Assembly (NCBI RefSeq): GCF_025144725.1
Contig: NZ_JALXKS010000004.1
Span: forward strand, 1 to 64,000
DNA length: 64,000 nucleotides
Direction of reading: 5' to 3'
DNA from: Brevibacterium sp. p3-SID960
GTDB lineage: Bacteria > Actinomycetota > Actinomycetes > Actinomycetales > Brevibacteriaceae
Shown here: positions 47,119-55,922 of the stretch, piece after piece
Position numbering within the stretch: position 1 is the first letter of the stretch
Layout of the letters: each line of letters opens with the position of its first letter
Notes under the pieces: model-generated
What the model was told of the DNA's origin: nothing
The model's input: only the letters and a program-made list of their open reading frames with translations
The model's database searches: none
Program-made: the position numbers and the translations under genes

Positions 47119-50100
47119 GCGCTGCCCCTTTCATCTGAACGGCTCTCGGCCGTGCCCGAGGCGGTGGCCGCCGGCCGTGGGGCGGTGCGGGCACGCGACC
47201 GGTTGCCGAAGGGGATTGCGACGAGCACGGACACGAAGACGAGCACCCAGCCGATGCCCACGCCGATCGCGTACTGCGGGTAGGTGTAGCTGATGGTCAC
47301 CGTCGATGCCTCGCCGGGCAGCTGGTAGGCGGCCTGCCAGCTCGGGGCGCCGGTGCGGGCCTCCTCGCGCACGGCGTCCTGGCCGTTGATCTGCACGCGG
47401 GCGAGTCCGGCGCGTTCAGCGAGCATGAGAGTGCGCTGGCCGGTGCCGGCCGGGATCTCTCCGCGGCCGTCGACGATCTCGACGGGGCTGAGGCTGCCGT
47501 CATCGGCGACGACGGAGACGGAGGACAGCGGTGAACCGTCGGGCACGACTTGGTAGAGCAGGCCTTGGTCGGTGGCCCCGAGGCGGGTGAGCCCTGGGGA
47601 TACGGCCACCGTCTGGGCCAGTTCGCTGGCACCGGAGCCGCGGACGACGACGAAGCCGATGCCGAGCTGATCGAGCGCAGTCCGGGTGTCATCACCGCTG
47701 CCGCTGGTGAGCCTGCCGATGATGCGGGCGAGAGCGACATCGGCGTCATCGATGGCGACAGGACGGCGATCGAAGGGATGACCGCTGATGCTGCGTGCTT
47801 CGTGCATCGTCGAGGCCGTGAGGATGGTGTTCGACTCCGGGGTGACGAGCTGGCCGTAGAGCTGGTCCTCATCCGATTGCAGGATGAGGGTCTGCTGGCC
47901 GAGCGCGCCGGTATGGCGTTCGGCGGCGAAGGCCGGCAGCGGCGAAGCAGTGGTGCGGTGGATCGGGGTGCCGACGAGCAGGGACTGCAGAGTGAAGGCC
48001 GTGATCATGAGCAGGGCGCCTGCCGGGATGAGTCCGCGCAGCGCGTAGTTGCGCGCCCGGGAGCCGCGGTCGAAGGCGACCGGCCACAGCGCGGCGGCGG
48101 TGAAGCCGCAGAAGCCCAGACCGATGAGCAGCATCGAGTCGCCGGTGAAGGAGGCGACGAGTCCGTCGGCGGTCAGCTGTCCTTCGAGTGCTGCCTGCAC
48201 GATCGCGCCGGCGAGGCCTGCAGAGTAGCAGACGACGGCCAGACCGAGCACGGCGAGGCTGTTGCGCACCCGCAGAGCTGCGAGCACGAGGGCGGCGAGC
48301 AGCGGCAGCAGCAGGGCGACCAGCACCCAGGGAACGGCGGCAGCCGGCAGCCAGGTCTCCAGCACGCTCAGCTGCGGGCGGGTGGCCCAGCCGAGGGCGA
48401 GCTGAAAGCTGTGCGGCTGGGCGTAGTCGAGGACGCGGCCGGGGTTGGTCAGCAGCGCATCGGGTTGGCCGATAGCGGCGATGAGCCACGGCCAGGACAG
48501 GCCGATGCCCGGCAGCAGCGCCCAGATGAAGCTGGTGGACCGGTAGACGATCATGACCGTGATGACGACGATGATGATCGGGACGATGAGGAAGGGTGAG
48601 CCGGCCATGATGACGGCGAAGGCGAGCCCGCAGGCAGCGGCTGCGGCCACCGACCGGTAGTGGATGGCCCGGTCGAGTGCCCACAGCGCGGCAGGCGCGA
48701 CGATCCAGGACAGCACGGTGCCGACACGGCCGTCGTGCAGGGAGATCAGGAAGGCCGGCTGGGCGATCCAGATGAGGGCCAGCAGCGCCCGCAGCCCGGC
48801 GGCGGGCACGACGCGCCCAGCGCACAGGTACATGACGGCCGCGGCCAGCGGCAGGGCGAGCAGCCAGAGGCTGCGCAGCATGAGGTCGAGGCTGCCGCCG
48901 AACGGCAGACTGAGGATCGCCAGCACGCTCAGCAGCGGATCGGCAGGCGTCGAGCTGCCGAGGCCGAGTTCGAGGATCGGTGAGAAGATCCGGGCGACGA
49001 CCGCGGAGAAGGGCACGTCGAGGCGGGCCCAGGCGCCGCCGGTGATCGCGCCGGGGCCGATGAGCCGGTAGAACATGAGTGCGCTCGCGATCGAGCTGAC
49101 GACGATGATGACGACGAGCGGGTGGAAGAGCAGGCTGCGTTTGGTGCGGGTGTCGATGCCGGAGAACTCGGCGAGATCGCCAGCGGTGTTGAGCGCACCG
49201 TCCTCACGCAGGTGGTCGGCTGCGATCTCCCCGCCGACTCCGGCGAGTTCGCGCCGGGCCGAGCGCAGATCATGTCTGCTGGCGTAGACGCTGGGCGGCA
49301 GGCTGCCGCCGGTGCGGTAGCGGCGCAGCCGGCTGGTGGCGTGGGCGTCGTGCGGCAGCGCCCAGGCAGCGCCGAGCCACCAAGCGGCTTCATCCGGAGA
49401 GTTGGCGAGCAGATTGCCGAGCGCCTTGAGGATGGCGAGCAGCGTGAGTTTGAGCTGCGTGATGCCCGAGCGGCCGCGCCCGGCAGTTGCCAGACGGTAG
49501 CGGTGTTCGTGGCGGACGATGTGCTTGTGCGGCAGCGGCCGCGGTGATGAGTAGTAGCGGCCGATCCCCTCGGCCGGGATTGCGATGCGCGCCTGCGGGA
49601 CGACTTCGACGCGGTGGCCGGCACGGCGCAGCCGATCGCAGTATTCGATCCCCCGGTAGCTCACCGACAGGGTCTCAGACGGTACACCGAGATGGCGGAC
49701 GACAGCAGCCGCGACGAGCATGCCGGGTTCGTCGACGGCGAAGACGTCCTCGCGGCGGTTGTGCTGCCCGGCGTCCTCCTCACCGGGACTGACCGGTGAG
49801 TAGCGACAGCCGTCAGTGGTGGTCGTGACACCCACGGAGACGAGATCGCCGCCAACGGACAGGATCTTCGGGCCGACGACGGCCAGCGTGTCGGCAGCGC
49901 TGAGCCGTGTGTGCAGCTGAGTGAGGCAGTCGGGTTCCGGAAGGGAGTCAGGGGAAAGGAACCAGACGTAATCAGCGCGCTCGAGGTCCGGGGAGGACAC
50001 CAGTTCGGCTGCGGTGAGGGTCTCGCCCGCCGGCAGTTCGGGATTCCGCCGGCGCCGGCGGGCGAGCTTCTGCGCTGTCCGAGAGTCGTCGAGCAGCGCC

Positions 50101-50201
50101 ACCGAGGTGATCTGAGGGAAATGGTGCCGCAGTGCTGTCAGCCAGGCCCGGCTGACGGTGTGGCCGCCGGTGCGGATGACGGCCGCAACACTGAAACTCA
50201 C
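47115..50201 (-). CDS. giant membrane glycosyltransferase, GT2-like N-terminus
   Basis: A 1028-residue protein. Residues 1-250 form a GT2-like cytoplasmic domain, then about a dozen TM helices (360-790) and an extracytoplasmic C-terminal region (about 790-985) closed by a last TM helix near 985-1005. The usual DDS(A)P donor/metal motif of this family reads SPDSLPEP near residue 95, so the leading Asp is missing. Members with DUF5719 partners act on envelope polysaccharides. The start GTG overlaps whiB2 (GTGA) by 4 bp; the operon is whiB2-GT-DUF5719. The donor sugar is unknown. Confidence 0.82.
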   Translation of the reverse strand: MSFSVAAVIRTGGHTVSRAWLTALRHHFPQITSVALLDDSRTAQKLARRRRRNPELPAGETLTAAELVSSPDLERADYVWFLSPDSLPEPDCLTQLHTRLSAADTLAVVGPKILSVGGDLVSVGVTTTTDGCRYSPVSPGEEDAGQHNRREDVFAVDEPGMLVAAAVVRHLGVPSETLSVSYRGIEYCDRLRRAGHRVEVVPQARIAIPAEGIGRYYSSPRPLPHKHIVRHEHRYRLATAGRGRSGITQLKLTLLAILKALGNLLANSPDEAAWWLGAAWALPHDAHATSRLRRYRTGGSLPPSVYASRHDLRSARRELAGVGGEIAADHLREDGALNTAGDLAEFSGIDTRTKRSLLFHPLVVIIVVSSIASALMFYRLIGPGAITGGAWARLDVPFSAVVARIFSPILELGLGSSTPADPLLSVLAILSLPFGGSLDLMLRSLWLLALPLAAAVMYLCAGRVVPAAGLRALLALIWIAQPAFLISLHDGRVGTVLSWIVAPAALWALDRAIHYRSVAAAAACGLAFAVIMAGSPFLIVPIIIVVITVMIVYRSTSFIWALLPGIGLSWPWLIAAIGQPDALLTNPGRVLDYAQPHSFQLALGWATRPQLSVLETWLPAAAVPWVLVALLLPLLAALVLAALRVRNSLAVLGLAVVCYSAGLAGAIVQAALEGQLTADGLVASFTGDSMLLIGLGFCGFTAAALWPVAFDRGSRARNYALRGLIPAGALLMITAFTLQSLLVGTPIHRTTASPLPAFAAERHTGALGQQTLILQSDEDQLYGQLVTPESNTILTASTMHEARSISGHPFDRRPVAIDDADVALARIIGRLTSGSGDDTRTALDQLGIGFVVVRGSGASELAQTVAVSPGLTRLGATDQGLLYQVVPDGSPLSSVSVVADDGSLSPVEIVDGRGEIPAGTGQRTLMLAERAGLARVQINGQDAVREEARTGAPSWQAAYQLPGEASTVTISYTYPQYAIGVGIGWVLVFVSVLVAIPFGNRSRARTAPRPAATASGTAESRSDERGSA

Positions 50202-50668
50202 ACGACCCGCTTCTTCAGTCGCCGCCGTTCGCGTTCGGACAGCCCGCCCCAGATTCCGAAGCGCTCATCGTTCTGCAGCGCGTACTCGAGGCATTCGGAA
50301 CGGACCTCGCAGGAGGCGCAGACTTTCTTCGCTTCGCGCGTCGAGCCGCCCTTCTCAGGGAAGAACGCCTCGGGGTCGGTCTGGGCGCACAGTGCCTGGT
50401 CCTGCCAGCTCAGCGCAGTCTCGTCGGCGTCTCCGAGCAGCAGCGACAGCGGTGAGACGGCCGCCAGGCTCTCCGACTGCGTCGGTTCGCCCGGCACTGG
50501 GCTCAGGTCGAGTGGATCGAGCGGGAGCGGATCCGGAACAATGGCCGGAGTGGCGCGGGTCGGATCGACGAACCAGTCTTCGGCGGTTCGCGCGGTCACA
50601 CCCGGCGCGGAGACGGCCGGCTGCAGTGCCGACTCCTCTTGTCTCGCGTAGTTGCGTGCAGTAGTCAC
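50198..50668 (-). CDS. whiB2: WhiB2/WhmD-type iron-sulfur transcription factor
   Basis: A 156-residue WhiB-like protein. The disordered, Pro/Ser/Thr-rich N-terminus (1-85) precedes a WhiB domain with cluster ligands C94, C117, C120 and C126, the GIWGG turn (138-142) and a basic tail. WhiB2/WhmD is an essential septation regulator in actinobacteria. AAGGGGA precedes the GTG. A strong promoter candidate (TTGACT-18-TGTAAT) lies 100 bp upstream. Synteny with M. tuberculosis (whiB2 next to fbiA/fbiB, manB, DUF3499) supports the name; here the adjacent F420 gene is a cofE-like single gene. Confidence 0.92.
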   Translation of the reverse strand: MTTARNYARQEESALQPAVSAPGVTARTAEDWFVDPTRATPAIVPDPLPLDPLDLSPVPGEPTQSESLAAVSPLSLLLGDADETALSWQDQALCAQTDPEAFFPEKGGSTREAKKVCASCEVRSECLEYALQNDERFGIWGGLSERERRRLKKRVV

Positions 50669-50986
50669 GGTCTTCCCCTTTCGCTTGCCGGATGCCGTGA
50701 AGCGCTGGAGAACCTCAGGGCCGTTCCCCCTGCTTCTGCACGGACATCCGACCTTCCCGTACCTAAAATTACACGCGTGTCATTACCTATTAGTCAAGCG
50801 CCTGTTTGGTATCCAAGGGGCCCGACCCCGGCCCATTCGAACGGGTGTTCCAACCGAGCCTGCCCTTTATCACTACATATGGTGACTGCAGTGCGCGGCG
50901 ACCACAACTGGTGCCATTCTGTGATCTCTGCGGTTTTTCTCGCCGGGTCTCGCCGGCGCAGGCCCCGCCTGGGCCGAGGTGACATG
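50669..50986. other. 318-bp divergent regulatory gap (whiB2 / cofE)
   Basis: No gene is seen. The middle (about 50755-50880) is clearly AT-richer than its surroundings and contains the whiB2 promoter. Toward cofE it becomes GC-rich again with no evident -35/-10 pair. Confidence 0.6.
50768..50797 (-). promoter_or_regulatory. predicted strong promoter of whiB2
   Basis: On the minus strand TTGACT (50797-50792) and TGTAAT (50773-50768) are separated by 18 bp, each 5 of 6 to the sigma-70 consensus. The predicted start is near 50761, giving a leader of about 93 nt. Confidence 0.6.
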
Positions 50987-52177
50987 ATGGAGGATATGAA
51001 CGGCCCTGCACCAGCCCCGCCGCCCTCCAGCCGGCTGCTGACCGCGTATGCGATTCCCGGCATCCGGCAGATCTCACCCGGTGACGACCTGGCCGTCGAG
51101 ATCTCGTGGGCGATCGCGAACAACCGCGTCCAGATCAAGGACGGCGACATCCTCGTCATCGCCTCGAAGCTCGTCGCCAAAGCCGACGGGCTCATCCGCA
51201 CCACAGCTGACCGCACGGAGTTCGAACGTCTCGTCACCGAGCATTCGACAGGGACCGTGGCCGCACGCACCTTCCACACTGTCGCAGGCGCTGCGACCGT
51301 AGCGATCACCCGCACTCCGCACGGCACCGTGCAGGCGGCCAGCGGGCTCGACCGGTCGAACACCGGCACCCGGGACAGCACCGGATACGGGAGCGTCCTG
51401 CTGCAGCCGGACGACCCGGATGCCGCAGCCGAGCAGCTGCGCGCAGCTCTGTCCCGCCGGCTCGGTGCACAGCTCGGCATCGTCATCTCCGATTCGAGCT
51501 CGCGGCCGTGGCGGGCAGGAGTCGCCGACATCGCCATCGGCGCCGCCGGCATCGACGTGCTCGATGACCAGCGCGGACGACCCGATGACTCCGGGCGCCG
51601 ACAGGGTGTGACGGTGCGGGCGATCGCCGATGAGATCGCCGCAGCCGCCGACCTCGTCAAGGGCGCCGCCCGCGGGCTCCCAGCCGCCGTGGTGCGCGGC
51701 ATGGGTGCGCACGTACGCACCGGCGGCGGGAATGCCCGGGAGCTGGTCCGGGATTTCGCCGAGGACTGGTTCCGCTACGGCCACGTCGAAGCCGTCCACC
51801 AGTCGCTGGGCTGTCAGCGCCTCGACGTCGCACCTGCCTCAGCCGACGGCGATGACGACATCCTCACGAAGGTCTCCCGCGCGCTGGCAGTCGTGCGCCG
51901 CGGCGCCGCCCGCACCCCCGGACAGTCAGCCTGGCGGATGCGGGTCGCCGGTGCCGGCGGACAGATCCTCATCTCCCCGGCCGACACCCCAGCCCGGTCG
52001 AGCGCCGGCGGACACCCGCTCATCGAGGCGACCCTCGGCCTCGGTGCGCTGGTCGACCGGCTGCAGTCGGCACTGTGGTGCGAGGACCTGCAGGCCAGCA
52101 CCCAGTACACGTGGGCCGACAACGGCTCCCCGACCGGCGCAAGGCTTTCGATCGAACTCGCCGCCCCGCAGCCCTGA
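50987..52177 (+). CDS. cofE: coenzyme F420-0:L-glutamate ligase (CofE/FbiB N-domain-like)
   Basis: A 396-residue protein. Residues about 15-270 match the CofE domain that adds glutamates to F420-0: PGDDL, GLDRSNT, ISDSSSRPWRAGVADIAIGAAGI and IADEIAAAADLVKG. The C-terminal 125 residues lack the nitroreductase signature of full FbiB (RRSxRxF-type start), so the fusion is shortened or replaced. ATG at 50987 has GAGG with a 7-nt spacer; an adjacent ATG at 50984 is possible. Unlike mycobacteria, no fbiA precedes it. It is followed by TIGR03089 after 14 bp. Confidence 0.85.
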   Translation: MEDMNGPAPAPPPSSRLLTAYAIPGIRQISPGDDLAVEISWAIANNRVQIKDGDILVIASKLVAKADGLIRTTADRTEFERLVTEHSTGTVAARTFHTVAGAATVAITRTPHGTVQAASGLDRSNTGTRDSTGYGSVLLQPDDPDAAAEQLRAALSRRLGAQLGIVISDSSSRPWRAGVADIAIGAAGIDVLDDQRGRPDDSGRRQGVTVRAIADEIAAAADLVKGAARGLPAAVVRGMGAHVRTGGGNARELVRDFAEDWFRYGHVEAVHQSLGCQRLDVAPASADGDDDILTKVSRALAVVRRGAARTPGQSAWRMRVAGAGGQILISPADTPARSSAGGHPLIEATLGLGALVDRLQSALWCEDLQASTQYTWADNGSPTGARLSIELAAPQP

Positions 52178-52191
52178 CCTGGAAGGATCCC

Positions 52192-52836
52192 ATGCAGCAG
52201 CTCATCGACACGCTCTCCTCCCGCCGCTACCCGGTGCTCACCTACCTGCCAGCAGACGGTGAGCGGCTGGAACTCACCGGCGCCGTCCTGGCGAACTGGG
52301 TGTACAAGACCACCAGCCTCTTCGCGGAGGCAGGCGTCGGCCCGGATCTGGGTGTGGGCATCGTGACCGACGAGACCGGTCCGCTGCACTGGCGGGCACT
52401 GGCGGCGATGCTGGCGGCCTTCGGACTCGATGCCCCGGTGGCGCTGCTCAGCCCGGCTGCAGCACTGCCCGAGGCGGAATGGGTCGCCTTCACCGACGAA
52501 GCCAACACCGCAGACGAGATCACCGCTGAGGCCGACGAGGTGTTCGTCTACGCCGCACCGGCACTCGCGCTGGCGGCAGAGGCACCCGAGGGCTGCATCG
52601 ACTTCAACTCCGAAGTCCGGGCGCACCCGGACGTGTGCCCGATCCCCGGCTCCCAGATCAGCCTCACACTGCCCGGTGGGAAGCACGTGGCGAGCACGAG
52701 CCGGCAGGTGCCCACCGCCTCGGGAACGGCGCTGGAGACCACCGGAATCCCGGCGGGCGAGGAGGGCCTCACCGCGCTGCTCGCGGCCCTGGTGACCGGA
52801 ACCGTGACGCTGCGCGGGGCTGCCGTCACGATGTGA
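52192..52836 (+). CDS. TIGR03089 family protein
   Basis: A 214-residue protein with the N-terminal half of an AMP-binding-enzyme-like fold (ELTGAVLANWVYKTTSLFAEAGVGPDLGVGI), but no complete adenylation motifs. TIGR03089 is an actinobacterial family of unknown function that often neighbours manA or envelope-sugar genes, and manA is 2 kb away here. GGAAGGA precedes the ATG. It lies 14 bp after cofE, so the two are probably cotranscribed. Confidence 0.8.
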   Translation: MQQLIDTLSSRRYPVLTYLPADGERLELTGAVLANWVYKTTSLFAEAGVGPDLGVGIVTDETGPLHWRALAAMLAAFGLDAPVALLSPAAALPEAEWVAFTDEANTADEITAEADEVFVYAAPALALAAEAPEGCIDFNSEVRAHPDVCPIPGSQISLTLPGGKHVASTSRQVPTASGTALETTGIPAGEEGLTALLAALVTGTVTLRGAAVTM

Positions 52837-52848
52837 TCCCGGTCATGC

Positions 52849-52854
52849 CAGAAT
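52849..52854 (+). promoter_or_regulatory. -10 element of a probable leaderless promoter (scoA)
   Basis: CAGAAT ends 6 nt before the scoA ATG, and no Shine-Dalgarno sequence is present in the 24-bp gap. Confidence 0.35.
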
Positions 52855-52860
52855 GGTGGC

Positions 52861-53631
52861 ATGGACAAAGTAGTGGCATCAGCAGCCGAGGCTGTGAAGG
52901 ACATTGCGAGCGGGTCGACGATCGCAGTGGGCGGATTCGGGGTCGTCGGTGTGCCCGAATACCTCATCCGCGCACTCCGCGACCAGGGCGCAGACAATCT
53001 CGAACTCATCTCCAACAATGCCGGCCTCGACGGCCGCGGACTGGGCATGCTCCTCGAATCCGGTCAGGTGGGGCGGATGATCGCCTCCTACGTCGGCGAG
53101 AACAAGGAGTTCGCCCGCCAGTACCTCTCCGGTGAGCTGGAAGTCGAGCTCACCCCGCAGGGAACACTGGCTGAGAAGCTGCGCGCCGCCGGTGCCGGCA
53201 TCCCGGCCTTCTACACGATCACCGGTGCCGGCACGCAGGTCGCTGAGGGCGGCATGCCGTGGCTGTACGACTCCGAGGGCAACGTCGTCAAGGAGTCCCC
53301 CGCCAAGGAGACGAAGACCTTCGAGACCTTCGGTGAGAAGCAGGAGTACGTGCTCGAGGAGTCGCTGCCGGCGGACTTCGCGCTCGTACGCGCAGCCAAG
53401 GCCGACCGGCACGGCAACCTCGTCTTCCACTCCTCGGCCCGGAACTTCAACCCACCGGCCGCGCAGGCGGCCAAGATCACCATCGCCGAGGTCGAGGAGA
53501 TCGTTGAGGCCGGTGAGATCGCACCTGATGACGTGCACCTGCCCGGCATCTACGTCCACCGGATCGTCGTGCTCAGCCCCGAAGAGGCAGCCGACAAGCC
53601 GGTTGAGAAGAAGACCCTACGGGAGGCATGA
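52861..53631 (+). CDS. scoA: 3-oxoacid CoA-transferase subunit A
   Basis: A 256-residue alpha subunit of succinyl-CoA:3-ketoacid CoA-transferase. It moves CoA between succinyl-CoA and acetoacetate or a related 3-oxoacid. The glycine loop [15 protein letters not shown] (23-37), [20 protein letters not shown] and the later [19 protein letters not shown] block are all present. The stop is 1 nt before the subunit B ATG. Its own -10-like CAGAAT lies 6 nt upstream. Substrate could be acetoacetate; others cannot be excluded. Confidence 0.92.
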   Translation: MDKVVASAAEAVKDIASGSTIAVGGFGVVGVPEYLIRALRDQGADNLELISNNAGLDGRGLGMLLESGQVGRMIASYVGENKEFARQYLSGELEVELTPQGTLAEKLRAAGAGIPAFYTITGAGTQVAEGGMPWLYDSEGNVVKESPAKETKTFETFGEKQEYVLEESLPADFALVRAAKADRHGNLVFHSSARNFNPPAAQAAKITIAEVEEIVEAGEIAPDDVHLPGIYVHRIVVLSPEEAADKPVEKKTLREA

Positions 53632-53632
53632 G

Positions 53633-54289
53633 ATGGGACTGACCAGACAGCAGATCGCAGCACGCGCCGCCCAGGAGCTGCCCGACGGCGCCTACGTCAA
53701 CTTGGGCATCGGCCTGCCGACGCTCGTGCCGAACTACGTGCCCGAGGGCGTCCACCTCGTGCTGCAGAGCGAGAACGGCCTGCTCGGCGTCGGCCCCTAC
53801 CCGACCGAGGACGAACTCGACCCCGACCTCATCAACGCCGGCAAGGAGACCGTCACGATGCTGCCGGGCTCGTCGTACTTCGACTCCGCGCTGAGCTTCG
53901 GGATGATCCGCGGCAACAAGATCGACGTCGCGATCCTCGGTGCGATGCAGGTCGCCGTCAACGGCGACATCGCCAACTGGATGATCCCCGGCAAGATGGT
54001 CAAGGGCATGGGCGGGGCGATGGACCTCGTCCACGGCGCCCGCACGGTGCTCGTCATCATGGACCACGTCGCCAAGGACGGCTCGCACAAGCTCCTCCAG
54101 GAGTGCGCGCTGCCGCTGACCGGCAAGGGCGTCGTCCAGCGGGTCATCACGAACCTGGCGGTCCTCGATGTCGAGGGCGATTCGTTCACCCTCGTCGAAC
54201 GTGCCCCCGGCGTCAGCGTCGAGGAGATCCGCGAGGCCACCGGTGCCACGCTCAACGTCGACGGCGATGTGCCGGAGATGCAGCTCTAG
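53633..54289 (+). CDS. scoB: 3-oxoacid CoA-transferase subunit B
   Basis: A 218-residue beta subunit with the catalytic glutamate in the SENG motif (E47) and [13 protein letters not shown]. It pairs with subunit A to form the active heteromer. GGGAGG precedes the ATG, which lies 1 nt after the scoA stop, so both are cotranslated. An upstream in-frame extension runs through scoA and is rejected. The end is followed by a 250-bp region with a degraded gene remnant. Confidence 0.93.
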   Translation: MGLTRQQIAARAAQELPDGAYVNLGIGLPTLVPNYVPEGVHLVLQSENGLLGVGPYPTEDELDPDLINAGKETVTMLPGSSYFDSALSFGMIRGNKIDVAILGAMQVAVNGDIANWMIPGKMVKGMGGAMDLVHGARTVLVIMDHVAKDGSHKLLQECALPLTGKGVVQRVITNLAVLDVEGDSFTLVERAPGVSVEEIREATGATLNVDGDVPEMQL

Positions 54290-54317
54290 ACGCCATCGCG
54301 TTTGCGGACGGGAAGCT

Positions 54318-54555
54318 GTGCTCATCGTCGTCACGAGATTCCACTCCTCCGGCCGAAGCATCGAACCGGTCACGTCAGCGGTCTACCGGAATCCTGGTGG
54401 AAAGCAGGTCGACGCCGGCCTCAACTCCACACCAGCTCGGTTTCATGGGGTTCCCGCGCTCCGAGATCGGCGGAGAGATCGTCGTCGAATTCAGAACGGA
54501 AGACGACCAGGAGCCGATCGGCGACCGTGAGCGCGTTCCCGTGGCTCAGGACTGA
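54318..54555 (+). pseudogene. possible frameshifted remnant gene
   Basis: Coding-like, GC3-rich sequence starts near a GTG (VLIVVTRFHSSGRSIEPVTS...) and resumes one frame later (GFPRSEIGGEIVVEFRTEDDQEPIGDRERVPVAQD), ending at a TGA that overlaps the manA stop region by about 10 bp. The span is not a multiple of three. I do not recognise the family, and it may simply be chance. Confidence 0.25.
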
Positions 54556-55766
54556 TCAGGGAGTCCGGTGGTGGCGACGAACAGCCGTCCGGAACCGGTG
54601 ACGGTGAGCGCCGGGGCCTCGGCAGCGAGGAACACGGAGTCGCCTGCCTGCAGGCGGGTGCCCTCGCTGCAGGTGAAGGTGCCCGAGGTGCACAGCAGGA
54701 TGGCCGGCCCGGCCCGGTGGATCTCCCGGTCCTGGGCGGTGTCGATGACCTGGAGGGCGAAGTCATCGCTCGCCCCGCGCAGCACGCCGGCGTCATCAGC
54801 AGCGGCGAGTTCAGGCTGCCCGGGTGTGTAGCTCACCACGGCGTCGAGTTCCTCAACGTCGATGTGCTTGCTCGTCAGTCCGCCGCGCAGCACATTGTCC
54901 GACGATGCCATGATCTCAATGCCGAGCCCGCCGAGGTAGGCGTGCAGGATCCCGGCGTCGAGGGCCAGCGCCTGGCCTGGCTCGAGCCGCAGCCGGTTGA
55001 GCATGAGCGCGACGAGCACGCCGGGATCGTGCGGGAAATCGGCCTGGACTTCCCGCAGGGTCAGAGCCGGGTCGGCGGCCGAGCCGGCATGTGACGGATC
55101 GTCGGCGGCCACCGGGTCGATGGCGATGTGTGCGAGCGCGTCGGCGAGGCTGCCGTAGGTGTCGCGCTCTCGCAGCAGCAGGCCCGTCGCCTGCTTGAGA
55201 TCTCCGTTGGCCAGGGCGTCGCGCCAGTCGGCCAGGGCCAACAGCTGAGTCTGCTCACCGGCGGCATCGAGGGCTGAGGCGAAGCGGTCGATCATCGCCG
55301 TGATCGCCTCAGGGGCGCGGAAGCCGCACAGGGCGTGGAACTCGCTGAGCGCGTAGATGAGCTCGGGTTTGTGCGAATCGTCCTTGTAGTTGCGGTCAGG
55401 AGCATCGAGCGGGATACCGGCGGCGTTCTCGCGGGCATAGCCGGCACGTGCCTGGTCCAGCGATGGATGTACCTGAATCGACAGGGCGGTTTCCGCTGCG
55501 AGGATCTTGAGCAGGAACGGCAGCCGGTTGCCGAAGGCGCTGATCGAGGCCTGCCCGAGCGTCGCCTCGGGCGCGGTCTCAACCCATTCGAGCAGCGAGG
55601 CGGCCGGCTGGCCGTCGGCGTCGAGCAGCTGGGAGGGGGCGACGGGATGGGCGCCCATCCACAGCTCTGCGGCCGGCTCCCCGGTGACGGGCTGGCCGAG
55701 GATCTCGGGGATGCCGCTGGACGCTCCCCAGGCGTAGCGCTGAACTGTGTTGAACAGGAACCGCAC
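54546..55766 (-). CDS. manA: mannose-6-phosphate isomerase, type I
   Basis: A 406-residue zinc-dependent phosphomannose isomerase linking fructose-6-phosphate to mannose-6-phosphate. The zinc/catalytic block IQVHPSLDQARAGY (near 95-109), NYKDDSHKPELIYAL and the second motif HAYLGGLGIEIMASSDNVLRGGLT (near 270-293) are all present. With manB it supplies mannose-1-phosphate for GDP-mannose and envelope glycans. AAGGGA precedes the GTG. The gene is convergent with scoAB. Confidence 0.94.
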   Translation of the reverse strand: MRFLFNTVQRYAWGASSGIPEILGQPVTGEPAAELWMGAHPVAPSQLLDADGQPAASLLEWVETAPEATLGQASISAFGNRLPFLLKILAAETALSIQVHPSLDQARAGYARENAAGIPLDAPDRNYKDDSHKPELIYALSEFHALCGFRAPEAITAMIDRFASALDAAGEQTQLLALADWRDALANGDLKQATGLLLRERDTYGSLADALAHIAIDPVAADDPSHAGSAADPALTLREVQADFPHDPGVLVALMLNRLRLEPGQALALDAGILHAYLGGLGIEIMASSDNVLRGGLTSKHIDVEELDAVVSYTPGQPELAAADDAGVLRGASDDFALQVIDTAQDREIHRAGPAILLCTSGTFTCSEGTRLQAGDSVFLAAEAPALTVTGSGRLFVATTGLPDQS

Positions 55767-55875
55767 GTCATTCCCTTCGCTTCGATGGTGTCAGCCTAGG
55801 GCTGCACGAGGACGAAGACCAACCGTAGGCGGCAGCTGTGAACCGCAGGTGACGCCGAGGTGTCCTGGGGATGCG

Positions 55876-55912
55876 ACAGGCGCCCCGCACCGGGAGGGTG
55901 CGAGGCGCCTGT
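55876..55912 (-). terminator. terminator hairpin of the amidase/NlpC gene
   Basis: Arms ACAGGCGCC/GGCGCCTGT continue into CGCACC/GGTGCG across a single C/A mismatch, around a GGGAG loop. It begins 10 nt after the stop codon. Confidence 0.75.
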
Positions 55913-55922
55913 GGCAGTGGTG

